Shown here: positions 1 to 7,828 of the stretch, piece by piece
Layout: every line of letters starts with the position of its first letter
How positions within the stretch are numbered: position 1 is the stretch's first letter
Source of the DNA: Pseudomonadota bacterium
Lineage (GTDB): Bacteria > Pseudomonadota > Alphaproteobacteria > Sphingomonadales > Sphingomonadaceae
Length of the DNA stretch: 64,000 nucleotides
Direction: 5' to 3'
Assembly (NCBI GenBank): GCA_023457895.1
Contig: JAEXAY010000025.1
Location: 48,865 to 112,864, forward strand
The notes under the pieces: model-generated
What the model saw: the letters and a program-made list of their open reading frames with translations, nothing else
What the model was told of the DNA's origin: nothing
Databases searched by the model: none
Position numbers and translations under genes: made by a program

Positions 1-111
1 ATCCATCGGGAAATCGGCTCCGTCGGCCAAGGCGGGCGCCGTCGCGGCAAGCGCTGCAAACGGCAGCAAAGCGATTGACAGGGCGCGCAGATGCTTCACA
101 GGCTTAACCAT
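1..111 (-). CDS. Exported protein of unknown function, N-terminal part only
   Basis: Only the first 37 codons are inside the window; the gene continues past the left edge. The ATG lies at 111-109 on the minus strand. The visible peptide is a typical Sec signal: two lysines near the N-terminus, a hydrophobic stretch of about 15 residues, and an Ala-Leu-Ala-type signal peptidase site near residue 29, followed by a polar mature start. It is transcribed divergently from hemW across about 100 bp, so that gap should hold both promoters. The mature domain is not visible and no function can be given. Confidence 0.55.
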   Translation of the reverse strand, partial: MVKPVKHLRALSIALLPFAALAATAPALADGADFPMD

Positions 112-214
112 GATCCGCCAGTATGAAAATCAGGTGAACGGACCGGTAAGATGGAAGGTTAATGCGCCGGTTTCCATGAAAGATGGGACGGTCGGCGGGC
201 GGCGCGAAAGTGAT

Positions 215-1354
215 ATGTTGGCTCTCTATATCCACTGGCCTTTCTGCGTTTCCAAATGCCCCTATTGTGACTTCAACAGCCATGTGCGCGAGTCGGTAGA
301 CCAGGCGGCTTGGCGCGAGGCGTTGCTCGCCGATCTCGCCCATGAGGCGGCGCTGATGCAAGGGCGCTCGCTCGGCTCGATTTTCTTCGGTGGCGGCACG
401 CCCTCGCTGATGGAGCCCGCGACCGTCGCGGCGCTGATCGCGGCGGCGCAGCGCCACTGGGTGTGCGCGGACGATATCGAGATCACGCTGGAGGCCAACC
501 CGTCGTCGGTTGAGGCGGCGCGCTTTGCGGATATCGCCGCAGCCGGGATCAACCGCGTGTCGCTCGGGTTGCAGGCGCTCGACGACGAGACACTGCACTT
601 TCTCGGCCGCGCGCATGATGTCGCCGAAGGGCTGAGTGCGCTCGACATTGCGCAGCGCGAATTTGCCCGCGTCAGCTTTGATCTCATCTATGCGCGGCCC
701 GGGCAATCGCTGGCCGCGTGGGAGACGGAATTGCGCCGCGCGCTGAATTTTGGCACTGGCCATCTGTCGCTCTATCAGCTGACCATCGAGCCCGGCACGC
801 GCTTTGCGGCGCTGGCGGCGAAGGGCGCTCTTGCGCTGCCCGACGGCGATGCCGCCGCCGATCTGTTCGAGGCGACCCGCGCGCTGACTGCCGAGGCCGG
901 GCTCCCGGCCTATGAAATTTCCAACCATGCGCGGGCGGGCGAGGAGAGCCGCCACAATCTCACCTATTGGCGCTATGGCGATTATGCCGGTGTCGGGCCC
1001 GGCGCGCACGGGCGGCGGCTGGCGCATGCCACCGAACGGCACCGGAAGCCCGAAAATTATCTCTCGGCGCTGACCCGCAACGGCCACGGCATCAAGGCGG
1101 AAACCGCGCTCGATCCCGCCACGCGCGCGACCGAGGCGCTGCTGATGGGCTTGCGGCTGCGCGAGGGTGTGGACCTCGCTCGCATCGCCGCGCTGACCGG
1201 TATGGCCAAAGCCGCGCTGGTCGACGAGGCCGCCGTCACCCGCCTCGGCGCGCAGGGGCTGCTGCGGCGGGATGGCGACCGGCTGATGGTCGATGAACGC
1301 GGAATGCTGCTGCTCGACGCGATCTTGCCGCAGGTTGTTGCGGTGGACACTTAG
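215..1354 (+). CDS. hemW: HemW-type radical SAM protein (haem chaperone, formerly HemN-like)
   Basis: Radical SAM protein of 379 aa. The iron-sulfur cluster motif CxxxCxxC is at C11, C15 and C18 and is followed by D-F, as in HemW; true coproporphyrinogen dehydrogenase HemN has a further cysteine there. A GGGTPS segment contributes to SAM binding. HemW proteins bind haem and are thought to deliver it to respiratory enzymes; the HemN name often given to this family is misleading. The ATG at 215 is chosen because the conserved domain begins at once (LYIHWPFC). In-frame ATGs at 110 and 176 would add residues with no family counterpart. A purine-rich GCGAAAG precedes 215. Confidence 0.9.
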   Translation: MLALYIHWPFCVSKCPYCDFNSHVRESVDQAAWREALLADLAHEAALMQGRSLGSIFFGGGTPSLMEPATVAALIAAAQRHWVCADDIEITLEANPSSVEAARFADIAAAGINRVSLGLQALDDETLHFLGRAHDVAEGLSALDIAQREFARVSFDLIYARPGQSLAAWETELRRALNFGTGHLSLYQLTIEPGTRFAALAAKGALALPDGDAAADLFEATRALTAEAGLPAYEISNHARAGEESRHNLTYWRYGDYAGVGPGAHGRRLAHATERHRKPENYLSALTRNGHGIKAETALDPATRATEALLMGLRLREGVDLARIAALTGMAKAALVDEAAVTRLGAQGLLRRDGDRLMVDERGMLLLDAILPQVVAVDT

Positions 1355-1386
1355 ACTCTGAGTCAACCTCGAACAAAAGTCCGTAG

Positions 1387-1515
1387 TCCTGAGCTTGTCG
1401 AAGGACGCCTTTCTGCCACAGCGCGAGACTGAGAGACGCCCTTCGACAGGCTCAGGGCTGCGGGTAAATATGAGCGCATGTTTTCACTCAACCGGCCCTT
1501 CGACAAGTTCAGGGC
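1387..1515. repeat. Three copies of a CCTTCGACA(A/G)GCTCAGG-type dispersed repeat
   Basis: A 17-20 bp motif occurs at 1387-1405 (reverse orientation), 1438-1458 (forward, CAGG variant) and 1496-1515 (forward, AAGTT variant). The first and second copies are inverted and could pair as a stem with a loop of about 30 nt. Motifs of this sort are common REP-like intergenic repeats in sphingomonads. Here they fill most of the hemW-xerC gap; no gene is seen in 1355-1573. Confidence 0.75.
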
Positions 1516-1573
1516 TACTGGCTATAATAAGAGCCGAGCTGTACCAAGCTCTCGACCTGTCAGGAAAACGGCC

Positions 1574-2473
1574 ATGCTCGCCTCCCAACTCATCGCCGAC
1601 TGGCAGCGCAGTCTCGCGATCGAACAACGTCGCTCGGTGCATACGGTGCGCGCCTATATCACCACGGCAGAGCGCTTGTGCGCCTTTCTTGAGGAACATG
1701 AAGGGCGCGGCGTCGACAAGGCGCTGCTCACGGCGCTCAGCCCCGCAACCTTGCGCTCCTATCTCGCCCACCGGCGCGGCGATGGCCTGTCCAACGCTTC
1801 GGCGGCGCGCGAACTGTCGGCGGTACGCGCGTTCTTGCGCTTCGTCGGCGGCAAGGAGGCGACGGTGCCGCTGGTCAAGGGACCCCGCGTCAAGAAGGGC
1901 GTTCCGCGCCCGGTTTCGCCCGACGACGTGCTGGCGCTTGCCGAAGATGTCGCCGAACAGCGCGGCGACCGCTGGGAAGGCGCGCGCGACTGGGCGGTGC
2001 TATTGCTGCTCTATGGCGCGGGCCTGCGCATCGGCGAGGCGATGGCGCTGACCGGTGACGTGTTGCCGCTGCGCGAAACAATGCGCGTGACCGGCAAGCG
2101 CAACAAGACGCGGGTGGTGCCGGTGATCTCTGAAGTGCGCGAGGCGATCGAAGCCTATCAGGCGCTATGTCCGCATGACCTGGGCAAGGACGAGCCGCTG
2201 TTTCGCGGCATCCGCGGCGGGCCGCTTTCGCCCGCGCTGGTGCGCCGCGCGGTTCAGCGCGCGCGCGGACGGCTGGGCCTTGGCGAGCGTACCACGCCAC
2301 ATGCGCTCCGGCACAGTTTTGCCTCGCACCTGCTTGCGGGCGGCGCGGACCTACGTAGCTTGCAGGAATTGCTCGGCCATGCCAGCCTTGCCTCAACGCA
2401 GATTTACACCGCGGTTGACGCGGCGCATCTGCTCGACGTCTACCGCAACGCCCACCCTAGGGCGGAGGAGTGA
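1574..2473 (+). CDS. xerC: Tyrosine recombinase XerC
   Basis: Site-specific recombinase of 299 aa that resolves chromosome dimers at dif with XerD. The N-terminal SAM-like core-binding domain spans about residues 5-90 and the catalytic domain about 110-295. All active-site residues are visible: R152, K175, H243, R246 (HALRH), H269 (LLGHA) and the nucleophile Y278. The length matches XerC/D rather than phage integrases, and no att sites or phage genes are nearby. The ATG at 1574 has AGGAAA 6-9 bases upstream; the frame is open further upstream, but that part only reads through the repeats. XerD cannot be excluded from sequence alone. Confidence 0.88.
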   Translation: MLASQLIADWQRSLAIEQRRSVHTVRAYITTAERLCAFLEEHEGRGVDKALLTALSPATLRSYLAHRRGDGLSNASAARELSAVRAFLRFVGGKEATVPLVKGPRVKKGVPRPVSPDDVLALAEDVAEQRGDRWEGARDWAVLLLLYGAGLRIGEAMALTGDVLPLRETMRVTGKRNKTRVVPVISEVREAIEAYQALCPHDLGKDEPLFRGIRGGPLSPALVRRAVQRARGRLGLGERTTPHALRHSFASHLLAGGADLRSLQELLGHASLASTQIYTAVDAAHLLDVYRNAHPRAEE

Positions 2474-2493
2474 GAACAGACGTTGATCAGCGC

Positions 2494-2985
2494 CTAGATC
2501 CAGCGCCGCACGCGCTTCATGTAATCGGTATATTGGCTGCCGAAGCGCGCGAGCAGATAGGCTTCCTCGCGGGCGATAACCCTTGTCTGGATCAGCCAGA
2601 TCAGTGCGGGGAGCAGGAGCAGCGCGGTCGGACTGCCGATGAGGATCGCAAGCCCCGCATAGAGCAACGTCATGCCGAGATACATCGGGTTGCGCGTATG
2701 GCGGTACCAGCCGGAGCGGATCAGCCTTTTGCTCCTAGTCCAGGGCTCGGGGTTTTCCTTTGCCTTGCGGAAACTCATCAGCGCGGGCGCGACCAGCGCG
2801 AGGCCGGCGGCCACAAGCAACAGGCCGGTTAGCCCGCGCAAAGTCCCCGTGATCGGCAAGGCCCAGTCCGTGATCCAGCGGTCGATCGCGAAACCCGCCA
2901 GCAGGAAGCCGAGATAGGCCAGCGGCGGCGGAAAGCGCACGTCAGGCCGATCGAGACGGGCGGGTTGCTCCTGGTCTTCGCTCAT
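2494..2985 (-). CDS. Isoprenylcysteine carboxyl methyltransferase-like membrane protein
   Basis: Membrane protein of 163 aa with about four hydrophobic segments. The C-terminal half has the ICMT/PEMT hallmarks: an R-N-P-M-Y-L-G motif after a membrane helix, then the E-E-x-x-L-x-x-x-F-G-x-x-Y-x-x-Y block near the end, which binds SAM in this superfamily. The bacterial substrate is usually unknown and may be a lipid or small molecule. The ATG at 2985 overlaps the TGA of the upstream sensor kinase by one base, so the two are probably translationally coupled; an adjacent GTG at 2988 is an alternative start. Confidence 0.72.
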   Translation of the reverse strand: MSEDQEQPARLDRPDVRFPPPLAYLGFLLAGFAIDRWITDWALPITGTLRGLTGLLLVAAGLALVAPALMSFRKAKENPEPWTRSKRLIRSGWYRHTRNPMYLGMTLLYAGLAILIGSPTALLLLPALIWLIQTRVIAREEAYLLARFGSQYTDYMKRVRRWI

Positions 2986-4226
2986 CACTGCGCCTCCGTT
3001 TCCAGCGGCAAGACAAGCGTAAAACAGGTTTCTTGCTCATCCGACCGTGCGCTTAACGTGCCGCCATGCGCCCGCGCGATTTCGGAGGCAATATAAAGGC
3101 CGAGACCCAGCCCCTCGCGGGCGCTGCCGTCTCCGCCGGGGCGGTAGAAGGGCTCGAACAGGTGCGGCAGCGCATCGGGCGGAATCGGCACGCCGCCATT
3201 GGCGATCTCGACCGTCAGCGCCATGCCGTCTGATTGGCTGACAATCCGGATCGGCTGCGCCGGATCGCCATGCGCGATCGCATTGCCGAGCAGGTTGGAA
3301 AAAAGCTGCGCCATGCGGTTATGATCGATGCTGAGGCTGGGGCATCGCTCCAGGCTGACGCTGATGGCGCGCGTGGGATGCGCTGCCCTCATCTCTTCGA
3401 CGACATGGCCAATCGTCTCCTCGAGCGCGGTATCGGCATCGCGTTCCAGCGCGATCCCGCCGCCGAGCCGGAAGCGGGCGAAATCTAGAATGCCGCTGAT
3501 CATCGCGTCCATCCGGTTGACGCTGCCCTCCAGCAGTTCGAGGATCCTGCCGCCGCGTTCGTCGAGCGCCTGCTCGCCCAGCATGCGAATGCCCGACTGA
3601 AAGGCGGCGACCGGATTGCGCAGGTCATGCCCCAGCACCGCAATGAACTGTTCGCGCAGCCGCGCCTCCTCGCGTTCCTCGTCGAGCGCATCGCGCGCGG
3701 TCTGAAGCTGCCGGTTGGACCACAGATGATCGGCGATCAGGTCGGCGAACAGGCGGAACATGCTGATGATATAGCTGTTGTTGATCGCGGCCGGCCGCGT
3801 GTCGACCGCGCACAAGGTTCCGAAAAAGCTGCCGTTCTTGAGGATGATCGGGAGCGCGATATAGCTTTCGAGGCCGTGGAGCGCGAGCGCGGGATGATTA
3901 CGATAGACCGGGTCCTCTGCGACATGACCGATCACGACCGGTGCGCGGCTTTGGAGGATTTCCCGGGCCAGCGTCGTCGCCACATCGAGCTCGCTGCCCG
4001 GCTGCAATCCGAACGCGATGTCGTCCTGCACCTCGCATGCGATCCAGCGCCCGGGCGTCACGCGCACGACCGCGGCAAAGCCCATGCCGTCGATCTTGCA
4101 GATCACGTCGAGAATCGTGGGCACGGCTTCGATCCGCGCGATCGCGGCGATATCGCTGCGGAAATCATGAGCGTCGAGATCGGGCGAAGCGATGGCGGTC
4201 AAGGGAAAGGTATCTCCTGAAGGCAA
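2985..4226 (-). CDS. GAF-domain sensor histidine kinase
   Basis: Soluble kinase of up to 413 aa. A GAF domain covers about residues 30-170 (note FGTLCAVD), then a short coiled linker, a HisKA domain with the phospho-acceptor H200 in GHDLRNP, and a HATPase_c domain (about 290-410) with N, G1 and G2 boxes (NAIAHG, GLGLGLYIASEIA). No membrane segment, so it senses an intracellular ligand or another protein. No response regulator is adjacent. Start is uncertain: the frame opens with TTG at 4226, and another TTG at 4202 sits 11 bases after AGGAG. No in-frame ATG precedes the GAF domain. Confidence 0.83.
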   Translation of the reverse strand: MPSGDTFPLTAIASPDLDAHDFRSDIAAIARIEAVPTILDVICKIDGMGFAAVVRVTPGRWIACEVQDDIAFGLQPGSELDVATTLAREILQSRAPVVIGHVAEDPVYRNHPALALHGLESYIALPIILKNGSFFGTLCAVDTRPAAINNSYIISMFRLFADLIADHLWSNRQLQTARDALDEEREEARLREQFIAVLGHDLRNPVAAFQSGIRMLGEQALDERGGRILELLEGSVNRMDAMISGILDFARFRLGGGIALERDADTALEETIGHVVEEMRAAHPTRAISVSLERCPSLSIDHNRMAQLFSNLLGNAIAHGDPAQPIRIVSQSDGMALTVEIANGGVPIPPDALPHLFEPFYRPGGDGSAREGLGLGLYIASEIARAHGGTLSARSDEQETCFTLVLPLETEAQ

Positions 4227-4327
4227 GTCATCGCTCTCATCTATAACGGCTCGTCCAGCCCGCGTTCCGCAAATTGTAAACTGACCGGTCTTTTATCCTT
4301 AACAGAGTTAGGCTAGGCGTCGCCCCA

Positions 4328-4933
4328 ATGCACACACCTCCGTCCTCGCCCGCCGCGCAGCGTAACCGCCAGCCAATTGCCGCCATTCTCGATGAGGAAT
4401 TGCCCGCGACCGGCAAGATACTTGAAATAGCGAGCGGAACGGGTGAGCATGCGCTTTATTTCGCTGAAAAATTCCCGCAAATCCTGTGGCAGCCGAGCGA
4501 TGCGAGCGAGGCTGCGATCGAGGCTATCGCGAGCTGGAGCAAGAGCGCGGACCTTCCCAACCTGCTCCCGCCGTTGCAGCTAGATGCGTCCGATCCGCAA
4601 CGCTGGCCGGCAGTCGGGGCACTGACCGCGATATTGTGCATCAACATGGTTCATATCAGCCCCTGGTCTGTCACCACGGGGCTGTTCACCGGCGCGCAGG
4701 CGCGTTTGCAGGCGGACGATCCGCTGATTCTCTATGGACCCTATCTGCGCAGCGAAGTGGAGACGGCCGCCTCAAACGTTGCCTTCGATGCCGATCTCAA
4801 GCGCCGCAATCCGGCATGGGGATTGCGGGCGCTTGAGGATGTCGACAAGTTGGCCGCAAATCATCAATTTCAGCGCACACGGCTTGCCGAAATGCCGGCC
4901 AACAATATCATGCTCGTCTATCGACGGGCCTGA
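4328..4933 (+). CDS. DUF938 family class I SAM-dependent methyltransferase
   Basis: Protein of 201 aa. The glycine-rich SAM motif LEIASGTGEHA is at about residues 32-42 and an acidic D-A-S stretch follows. The later N-M-V-H-I-S-P-W block is typical of DUF938, a family of predicted methyltransferases without a settled substrate. The gene stands alone, divergent from the GAF kinase and convergent with the entericidin-like gene. Confidence 0.82.
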   Translation: MHTPPSSPAAQRNRQPIAAILDEELPATGKILEIASGTGEHALYFAEKFPQILWQPSDASEAAIEAIASWSKSADLPNLLPPLQLDASDPQRWPAVGALTAILCINMVHISPWSVTTGLFTGAQARLQADDPLILYGPYLRSEVETAASNVAFDADLKRRNPAWGLRALEDVDKLAANHQFQRTRLAEMPANNIMLVYRRA

Positions 4934-4950
4934 TCTGATCGACTTATTTC

Positions 4951-5079
4951 TTAGTCAATTGCATCCTGTCCGGCCTGACCGACCGACTGGATATCCTTGC
5001 CCACGCCCTTGACGGTGGCGCAGCCCGAAACCGACAAGGCGATCGCGGCGAGCATGGTGACAAATGCGGAAAATTTCAT
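4951..5079 (-). CDS. Entericidin A/B family small lipoprotein
   Basis: A 42-aa peptide with a signal sequence ending in a lipobox (SVSGC, lipidated C20), followed by a short polar tail (T-V-K-G-V-G-K-D-I-Q-S-V-G) characteristic of entericidin-like proteins. AGGAAA lies seven bases before the ATG at 5079. The frame is open well upstream, but that part has no relation to the family. Entericidins in E. coli form an antidote/toxin pair, but many alphaproteobacterial members are single small membrane-anchored lipoproteins of unknown role; there is no second copy here. Confidence 0.8.
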   Translation of the reverse strand: MKFSAFVTMLAAIALSVSGCATVKGVGKDIQSVGQAGQDAID

Positions 5080-5131
5080 GACCCGTTTCCTTTTTGCGAC
5101 GGAGCGCCCATTCCGGGGCGATCTGCCTCTA

Positions 5132-6028
5132 TCAACGATGAATTTCGGCGGATGTTCCGCCCCGCGCATCGATCCCGCGGCGATGTTCGCGCCACAGGAT
5201 GTAGAGACCGCTCGCCATGATAACCGGAGCGCCGAGCCAGGTCGCGGCCACCGGCCACTGGGCAAACAGCAACAGGCCGATGAGGCTCGACCAGAGCAGG
5301 CCGGTATAGTCCATCGGCACCACCAGCGCGACCGGCGCGAGCCGTAGTGCGGCGGTGAGTGAAATCTGGGCGAGGCCGCCGGCTAGTCCCATCAGAGCGA
5401 TCAGGCCCCAATGCTGCGGCATATGCCACTCACCCATGACCAGGAGCGCCGGTATCAGCGGCACGAGCGAGGTCAGAGCGAACCAGAAAACGATGGTTGC
5501 AGCGCTTTCGGTGGAGCCGAGGCGGCGGATGACGATGGTGACGCTCGCGGTAAGAAAGGCCGCGACAATCGCCACCAATCCGCCGAATGCGTTGATATGG
5601 GCGCCACCCGGCTGCAACACGATGAGTACGCCGATAAAGCCCGCAGCCACTGCCCCCCAGCGATGCATCCCGGTCGGTTCCTTGAGCAGCAGCGCCGCGA
5701 GCGCGGTCGCAAAGATCGGTACGGCAAAACCGATGGTGGCGGCTTCGGCCATGGGAAGCAGCGTGTAGCTCCAGAAATTGAAACCCATTGCGGTGATGCC
5801 CACCACCATGCGGATGAAATGCGCGCGGGGGCGCTGGGTGCGGATCGCGGCCAGGTTCGGCCCTTTTCCCACAAGCGCGCTGCCGCCGATCCAAACCAGC
5901 ACCACGAGGAACAGGATCGACTGGCGGTAGAACAGGCTTTCGATCACGCCTACGCCGCGCTCTGACAGAAGTTTCACGCAGGCGAACATGACGCTGAGCA
6001 GCGCGACCGCGAGCAGGCGCAGCGCCAT
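5132..6028 (-). CDS. DMT superfamily (EamA-type) transporter
   Basis: Polytopic inner-membrane protein of 298 aa with ten predicted hydrophobic helices in two EamA repeats (about residues 1-140 and 150-290). Short loops and a basic C-terminal tail are usual for drug/metabolite exporters. Substrate cannot be assigned from sequence. It follows the lipoprotein methyltransferase gene on the same strand by 47 bp, so the two may be cotranscribed. Confidence 0.85.
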   Translation of the reverse strand: MALRLLAVALLSVMFACVKLLSERGVGVIESLFYRQSILFLVVLVWIGGSALVGKGPNLAAIRTQRPRAHFIRMVVGITAMGFNFWSYTLLPMAEAATIGFAVPIFATALAALLLKEPTGMHRWGAVAAGFIGVLIVLQPGGAHINAFGGLVAIVAAFLTASVTIVIRRLGSTESAATIVFWFALTSLVPLIPALLVMGEWHMPQHWGLIALMGLAGGLAQISLTAALRLAPVALVVPMDYTGLLWSSLIGLLLFAQWPVAATWLGAPVIMASGLYILWREHRRGIDARGGTSAEIHR

Positions 6029-6075
6029 GCCCGCCAGCGGGCGCGAGGGCGCATCGGCGGGAATGGCAGGCGGCC

Positions 6076-6897
6076 TTAGCGCAGCGGCTTGTAGAAGCGC
6101 ACCGTCATGCGGTCGCTTTCGCCGATCGCCTTGTATTTTGCACGGTCGACATCGCCATCACGATAGGTCGGCGGCAGGTTCCACACGCCCTTGGGGTGAT
6201 TGTGGTTGTCCTTGTCGTTGCGGTTGATGTCGCTCGCTTTGTCGAGCAGAAATCCTGCATTTTTGGCGAAGGCGAGGACCGAAGACATTTTCATATAGCC
6301 CGAATTCTCCTCGAGCTTGCTGTCCATCTCGTCGGGCAGTCGATGTTCGACCACGCCCAATATGCCGCCGGGCTTCAGCATTGCATACATCTGGTTGAAG
6401 GCTTCCTGCGCCTGATCCACCCCTCCGAAGCGCCAGTTATGGACGTTGCGGAAGGTGAGCACGATATCCGCGCTGCCATCGGGTACCCTGGCCCCTCCCT
6501 TGTTGGGAAATTCGACCAGCTTGAGATCGTCATAGACGCCGGGGTGGGCCTGTTGCAGCTTTTTGACGCCATTATGCCCATTGGGGAGCGACGCCGCGGC
6601 ATAAAGCGTGCCCTTGCCCTTGGTGAAGGGGGCGAGGATTTCGGTGTACCAGCCGCCGCCGGGCCAGATTTCCACCACCGTCATGTCCGGATGCACGTCG
6701 AAGAAATCGAGCGTGTCATAGGGGTGGCGATAGATGTCGCGCTCCATATTGGCGGGCGTGCGGGTCCCGGACGCGATCGCGGCCTGAAGCGCGACCGCGT
6801 TGTGATGGCCGGATCCCTCATGCGGCACCATCGGCGGCGTGGTCGTACAGGCGCCGATGAGCAACAGCGGCAGGGCGAGCAGGGCGGGGCGCAGCAT
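6076..6897 (-). CDS. Exported class I SAM methyltransferase-like lipoprotein
   Basis: Protein of 273 aa with a lipoprotein signal (LLLIGAC, C17), followed by a methyltransferase fold with the motif VVEIWPGGGWYTEIL at about residues 77-91. The NVHNWRFGG and KPGGILGVVEHR segments match a family of predicted periplasmic methyltransferases in proteobacteria. Export is odd for a SAM enzyme because SAM is cytoplasmic, so the real reaction is open. GGAG lies six bases before the ATG at 6897; the open frame continues far upstream through the tRNA and repeats but is not coding there. Confidence 0.78.
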   Translation of the reverse strand: MLRPALLALPLLLIGACTTTPPMVPHEGSGHHNAVALQAAIASGTRTPANMERDIYRHPYDTLDFFDVHPDMTVVEIWPGGGWYTEILAPFTKGKGTLYAAASLPNGHNGVKKLQQAHPGVYDDLKLVEFPNKGGARVPDGSADIVLTFRNVHNWRFGGVDQAQEAFNQMYAMLKPGGILGVVEHRLPDEMDSKLEENSGYMKMSSVLAFAKNAGFLLDKASDINRNDKDNHNHPKGVWNLPPTYRDGDVDRAKYKAIGESDRMTVRFYKPLR

Positions 6898-6970
6898 CAG
6901 GATTCTCCGGTTTTGATTTTGCTGCATAGTGGCGGGAGAAGCCGCGAAGGGCAAGACCGTTACACAAGGT

Positions 6971-6993
6971 CCACCCTTCCTTTCAGGGAGGGT
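6971..6993. repeat. Short inverted repeat (ACCCTTCC...GGGAGGGT)
   Basis: Imperfect 8-bp palindrome with a five-base loop. Similar hairpins occur at 7772-7791, 15679-15702 and 15766-15790, so this is a small dispersed family. This copy sits just before the dctA remnant. Confidence 0.55.
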
Positions 6994-7003
6994 CGAAAAT
7001 TGC

Positions 7004-7213
7004 ATGCAATTCGCGGGCATGGCCCTCGTCCTCGGCATCGACCGCTTCATGTCCGAATGCCGCAGCCTCACGAACTTCATCGGTAATGCGGTCGCAACCG
7101 TGATCGTCGCCAAATGACACAAGGCGTGCGACAAGGAACTGTTACGCCGCGCGCTCGATGGCGAACTGCTGGAGGTCGCGCCGCTCCCGCCGATCGAGCA
7201 GGACGAGGACTGA
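7004..7213 (+). pseudogene. dctA: Remnant of the C-terminus of DctA (C4-dicarboxylate symporter)
   Basis: The reading frame encodes the hallmark end of DctA/DAACS carriers: G-M-A-L-V-L-G-I-D-R-F-M-S-E, then a TN-IGN-ATVIVAK stretch. Functional proteins continue with a tryptophan after A-K; here that codon is TGA (7115-7117). After the stop the same frame resumes a plausible tail (KELLRRALDGELLE) and ends at TGA 7211-7213. The roughly 370 upstream codons of the carrier are absent. This is therefore a decayed relic, about 70 codons long, left by deletion and then a nonsense change. Confidence 0.8.
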
Positions 7214-7229
7214 GTCTTGTTGAAAAATG

Positions 7230-7314
7230 TGGTGCCCCTGGCCGGAATCGAACCAGCACTCCTTTCGGAACTCGATTTTGAGTCGAGCGCGTCTACCAAT
7301 TTCACCACAGGGGC
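7230..7314 (-). tRNA. tRNA-Leu (anticodon CAA)
   Basis: Type II tRNA of 85 nt with an encoded CCA end. The acceptor stem GCCCCTG pairs with CAGGGGC. The anticodon loop is CTCAAAA within a five-base stem (CTCGA/TCGAG), which gives anticodon CAA and decodes UUG. A short variable arm and a normal T arm (GGTTCGATTCC) are present. Confidence 0.95.
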
Positions 7315-7383
7315 ATCGCCGGACAAGGCCGCGAAGGACACGTCCCCTAGCGAAGCGCGGGCAGGCTTGCAAGAGCGCTCCGC

Positions 7384-7733
7384 CATACCAGCTATTGTGC
7401 CGGCCGCCGGTGAAACGCTCAACACCGCGTAAGTCTGCCAAAAACACCGTCTTAAGTTGATAAAGTTGAGAGGTATATGCGGGTCCATCCGGACACAAGA
7501 TATGGGGAACGCGATATCTCGGCGGATACTGCACCCGGGGCGTGACCCATCTTTGCAGCGGTGCGCGGCGGCGCTTAAAGTGACTAAAGTGACGCTATAA
7601 TCCAACATTGAGGATGCCCCGGGCGCGGCGCGGGATCACGCCTGATCGCCAACCGGTGCCGCCCCGAATCGAGCAAGGCTTGCACCTCTTCGGGGAGTAG
7701 GACAGCGTTTTGCGGTCGAAACCCGCCTTGTTC
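7384..7733 (-). repeat. Unexplained intergenic element, copy A (paired 9-mer motifs)
   Basis: About 350 bp that recur in the same orientation at 19243-19612. Strongly shared blocks, plus strand: TCTGCCAAAAACACC at 7434, TTGATAAAGTTGAG at 7457, CCGGAC-CAAGATAT at 7489, GCTTAAAGTGACTAAAGTGA at 7573, AATCGAGC-AGGCT at 7667 and TAGGA-AGCG near 7698. The distance between the TTGATA and GCTTAA blocks is 116 bp in both copies. Each of these two blocks is a tandem pair of 9-mers on the minus strand (TCAACTTTA/TCAACTTAA and GTCACTTTA twice). No protein family is recognised. It lies between tRNA-Leu and the aldehyde dehydrogenase gene. Confidence 0.7.
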
Positions 7734-7771
7734 ACCTGTCACCAAATCAGCACTGCGCGACAGCGCTCTGG

Positions 7772-7791
7772 ATCCTCCTTTCGGGAGGGAT
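7772..7791. terminator. Hairpin near the 3' end of the aldehyde dehydrogenase gene
   Basis: ATCCTCC-tttcg-GGAGGGAT can form a 7-8 bp stem with a five-base loop about 40 bp beyond the stop codon of the minus-strand gene. There is no clear T run, so termination is only possible. Rest of 7734-7828: nothing recognisable. Confidence 0.35.
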
Positions 7792-7828
7792 ACCTGACAT
7801 ACTTCCGGCGACTCAATTTGAACCTGTC

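Noticed and set aside
104..1366. Long antisense open frame across hemW (420 codons, minus)
   Set aside because: High-GC shadow of hemW: Arg/Gly/Ala-rich without any conserved motif, while the plus frame encodes a full radical SAM protein.
1574..2473. Phage or integron integrase
   Set aside because: Length and motifs fit XerC/D; no att sites, cassettes or phage genes nearby.
5411..5965. Plus-strand frames opposite the DMT transporter
   Set aside because: Arg/His/Gly-rich shadow; the minus frame has ten regular membrane helices.
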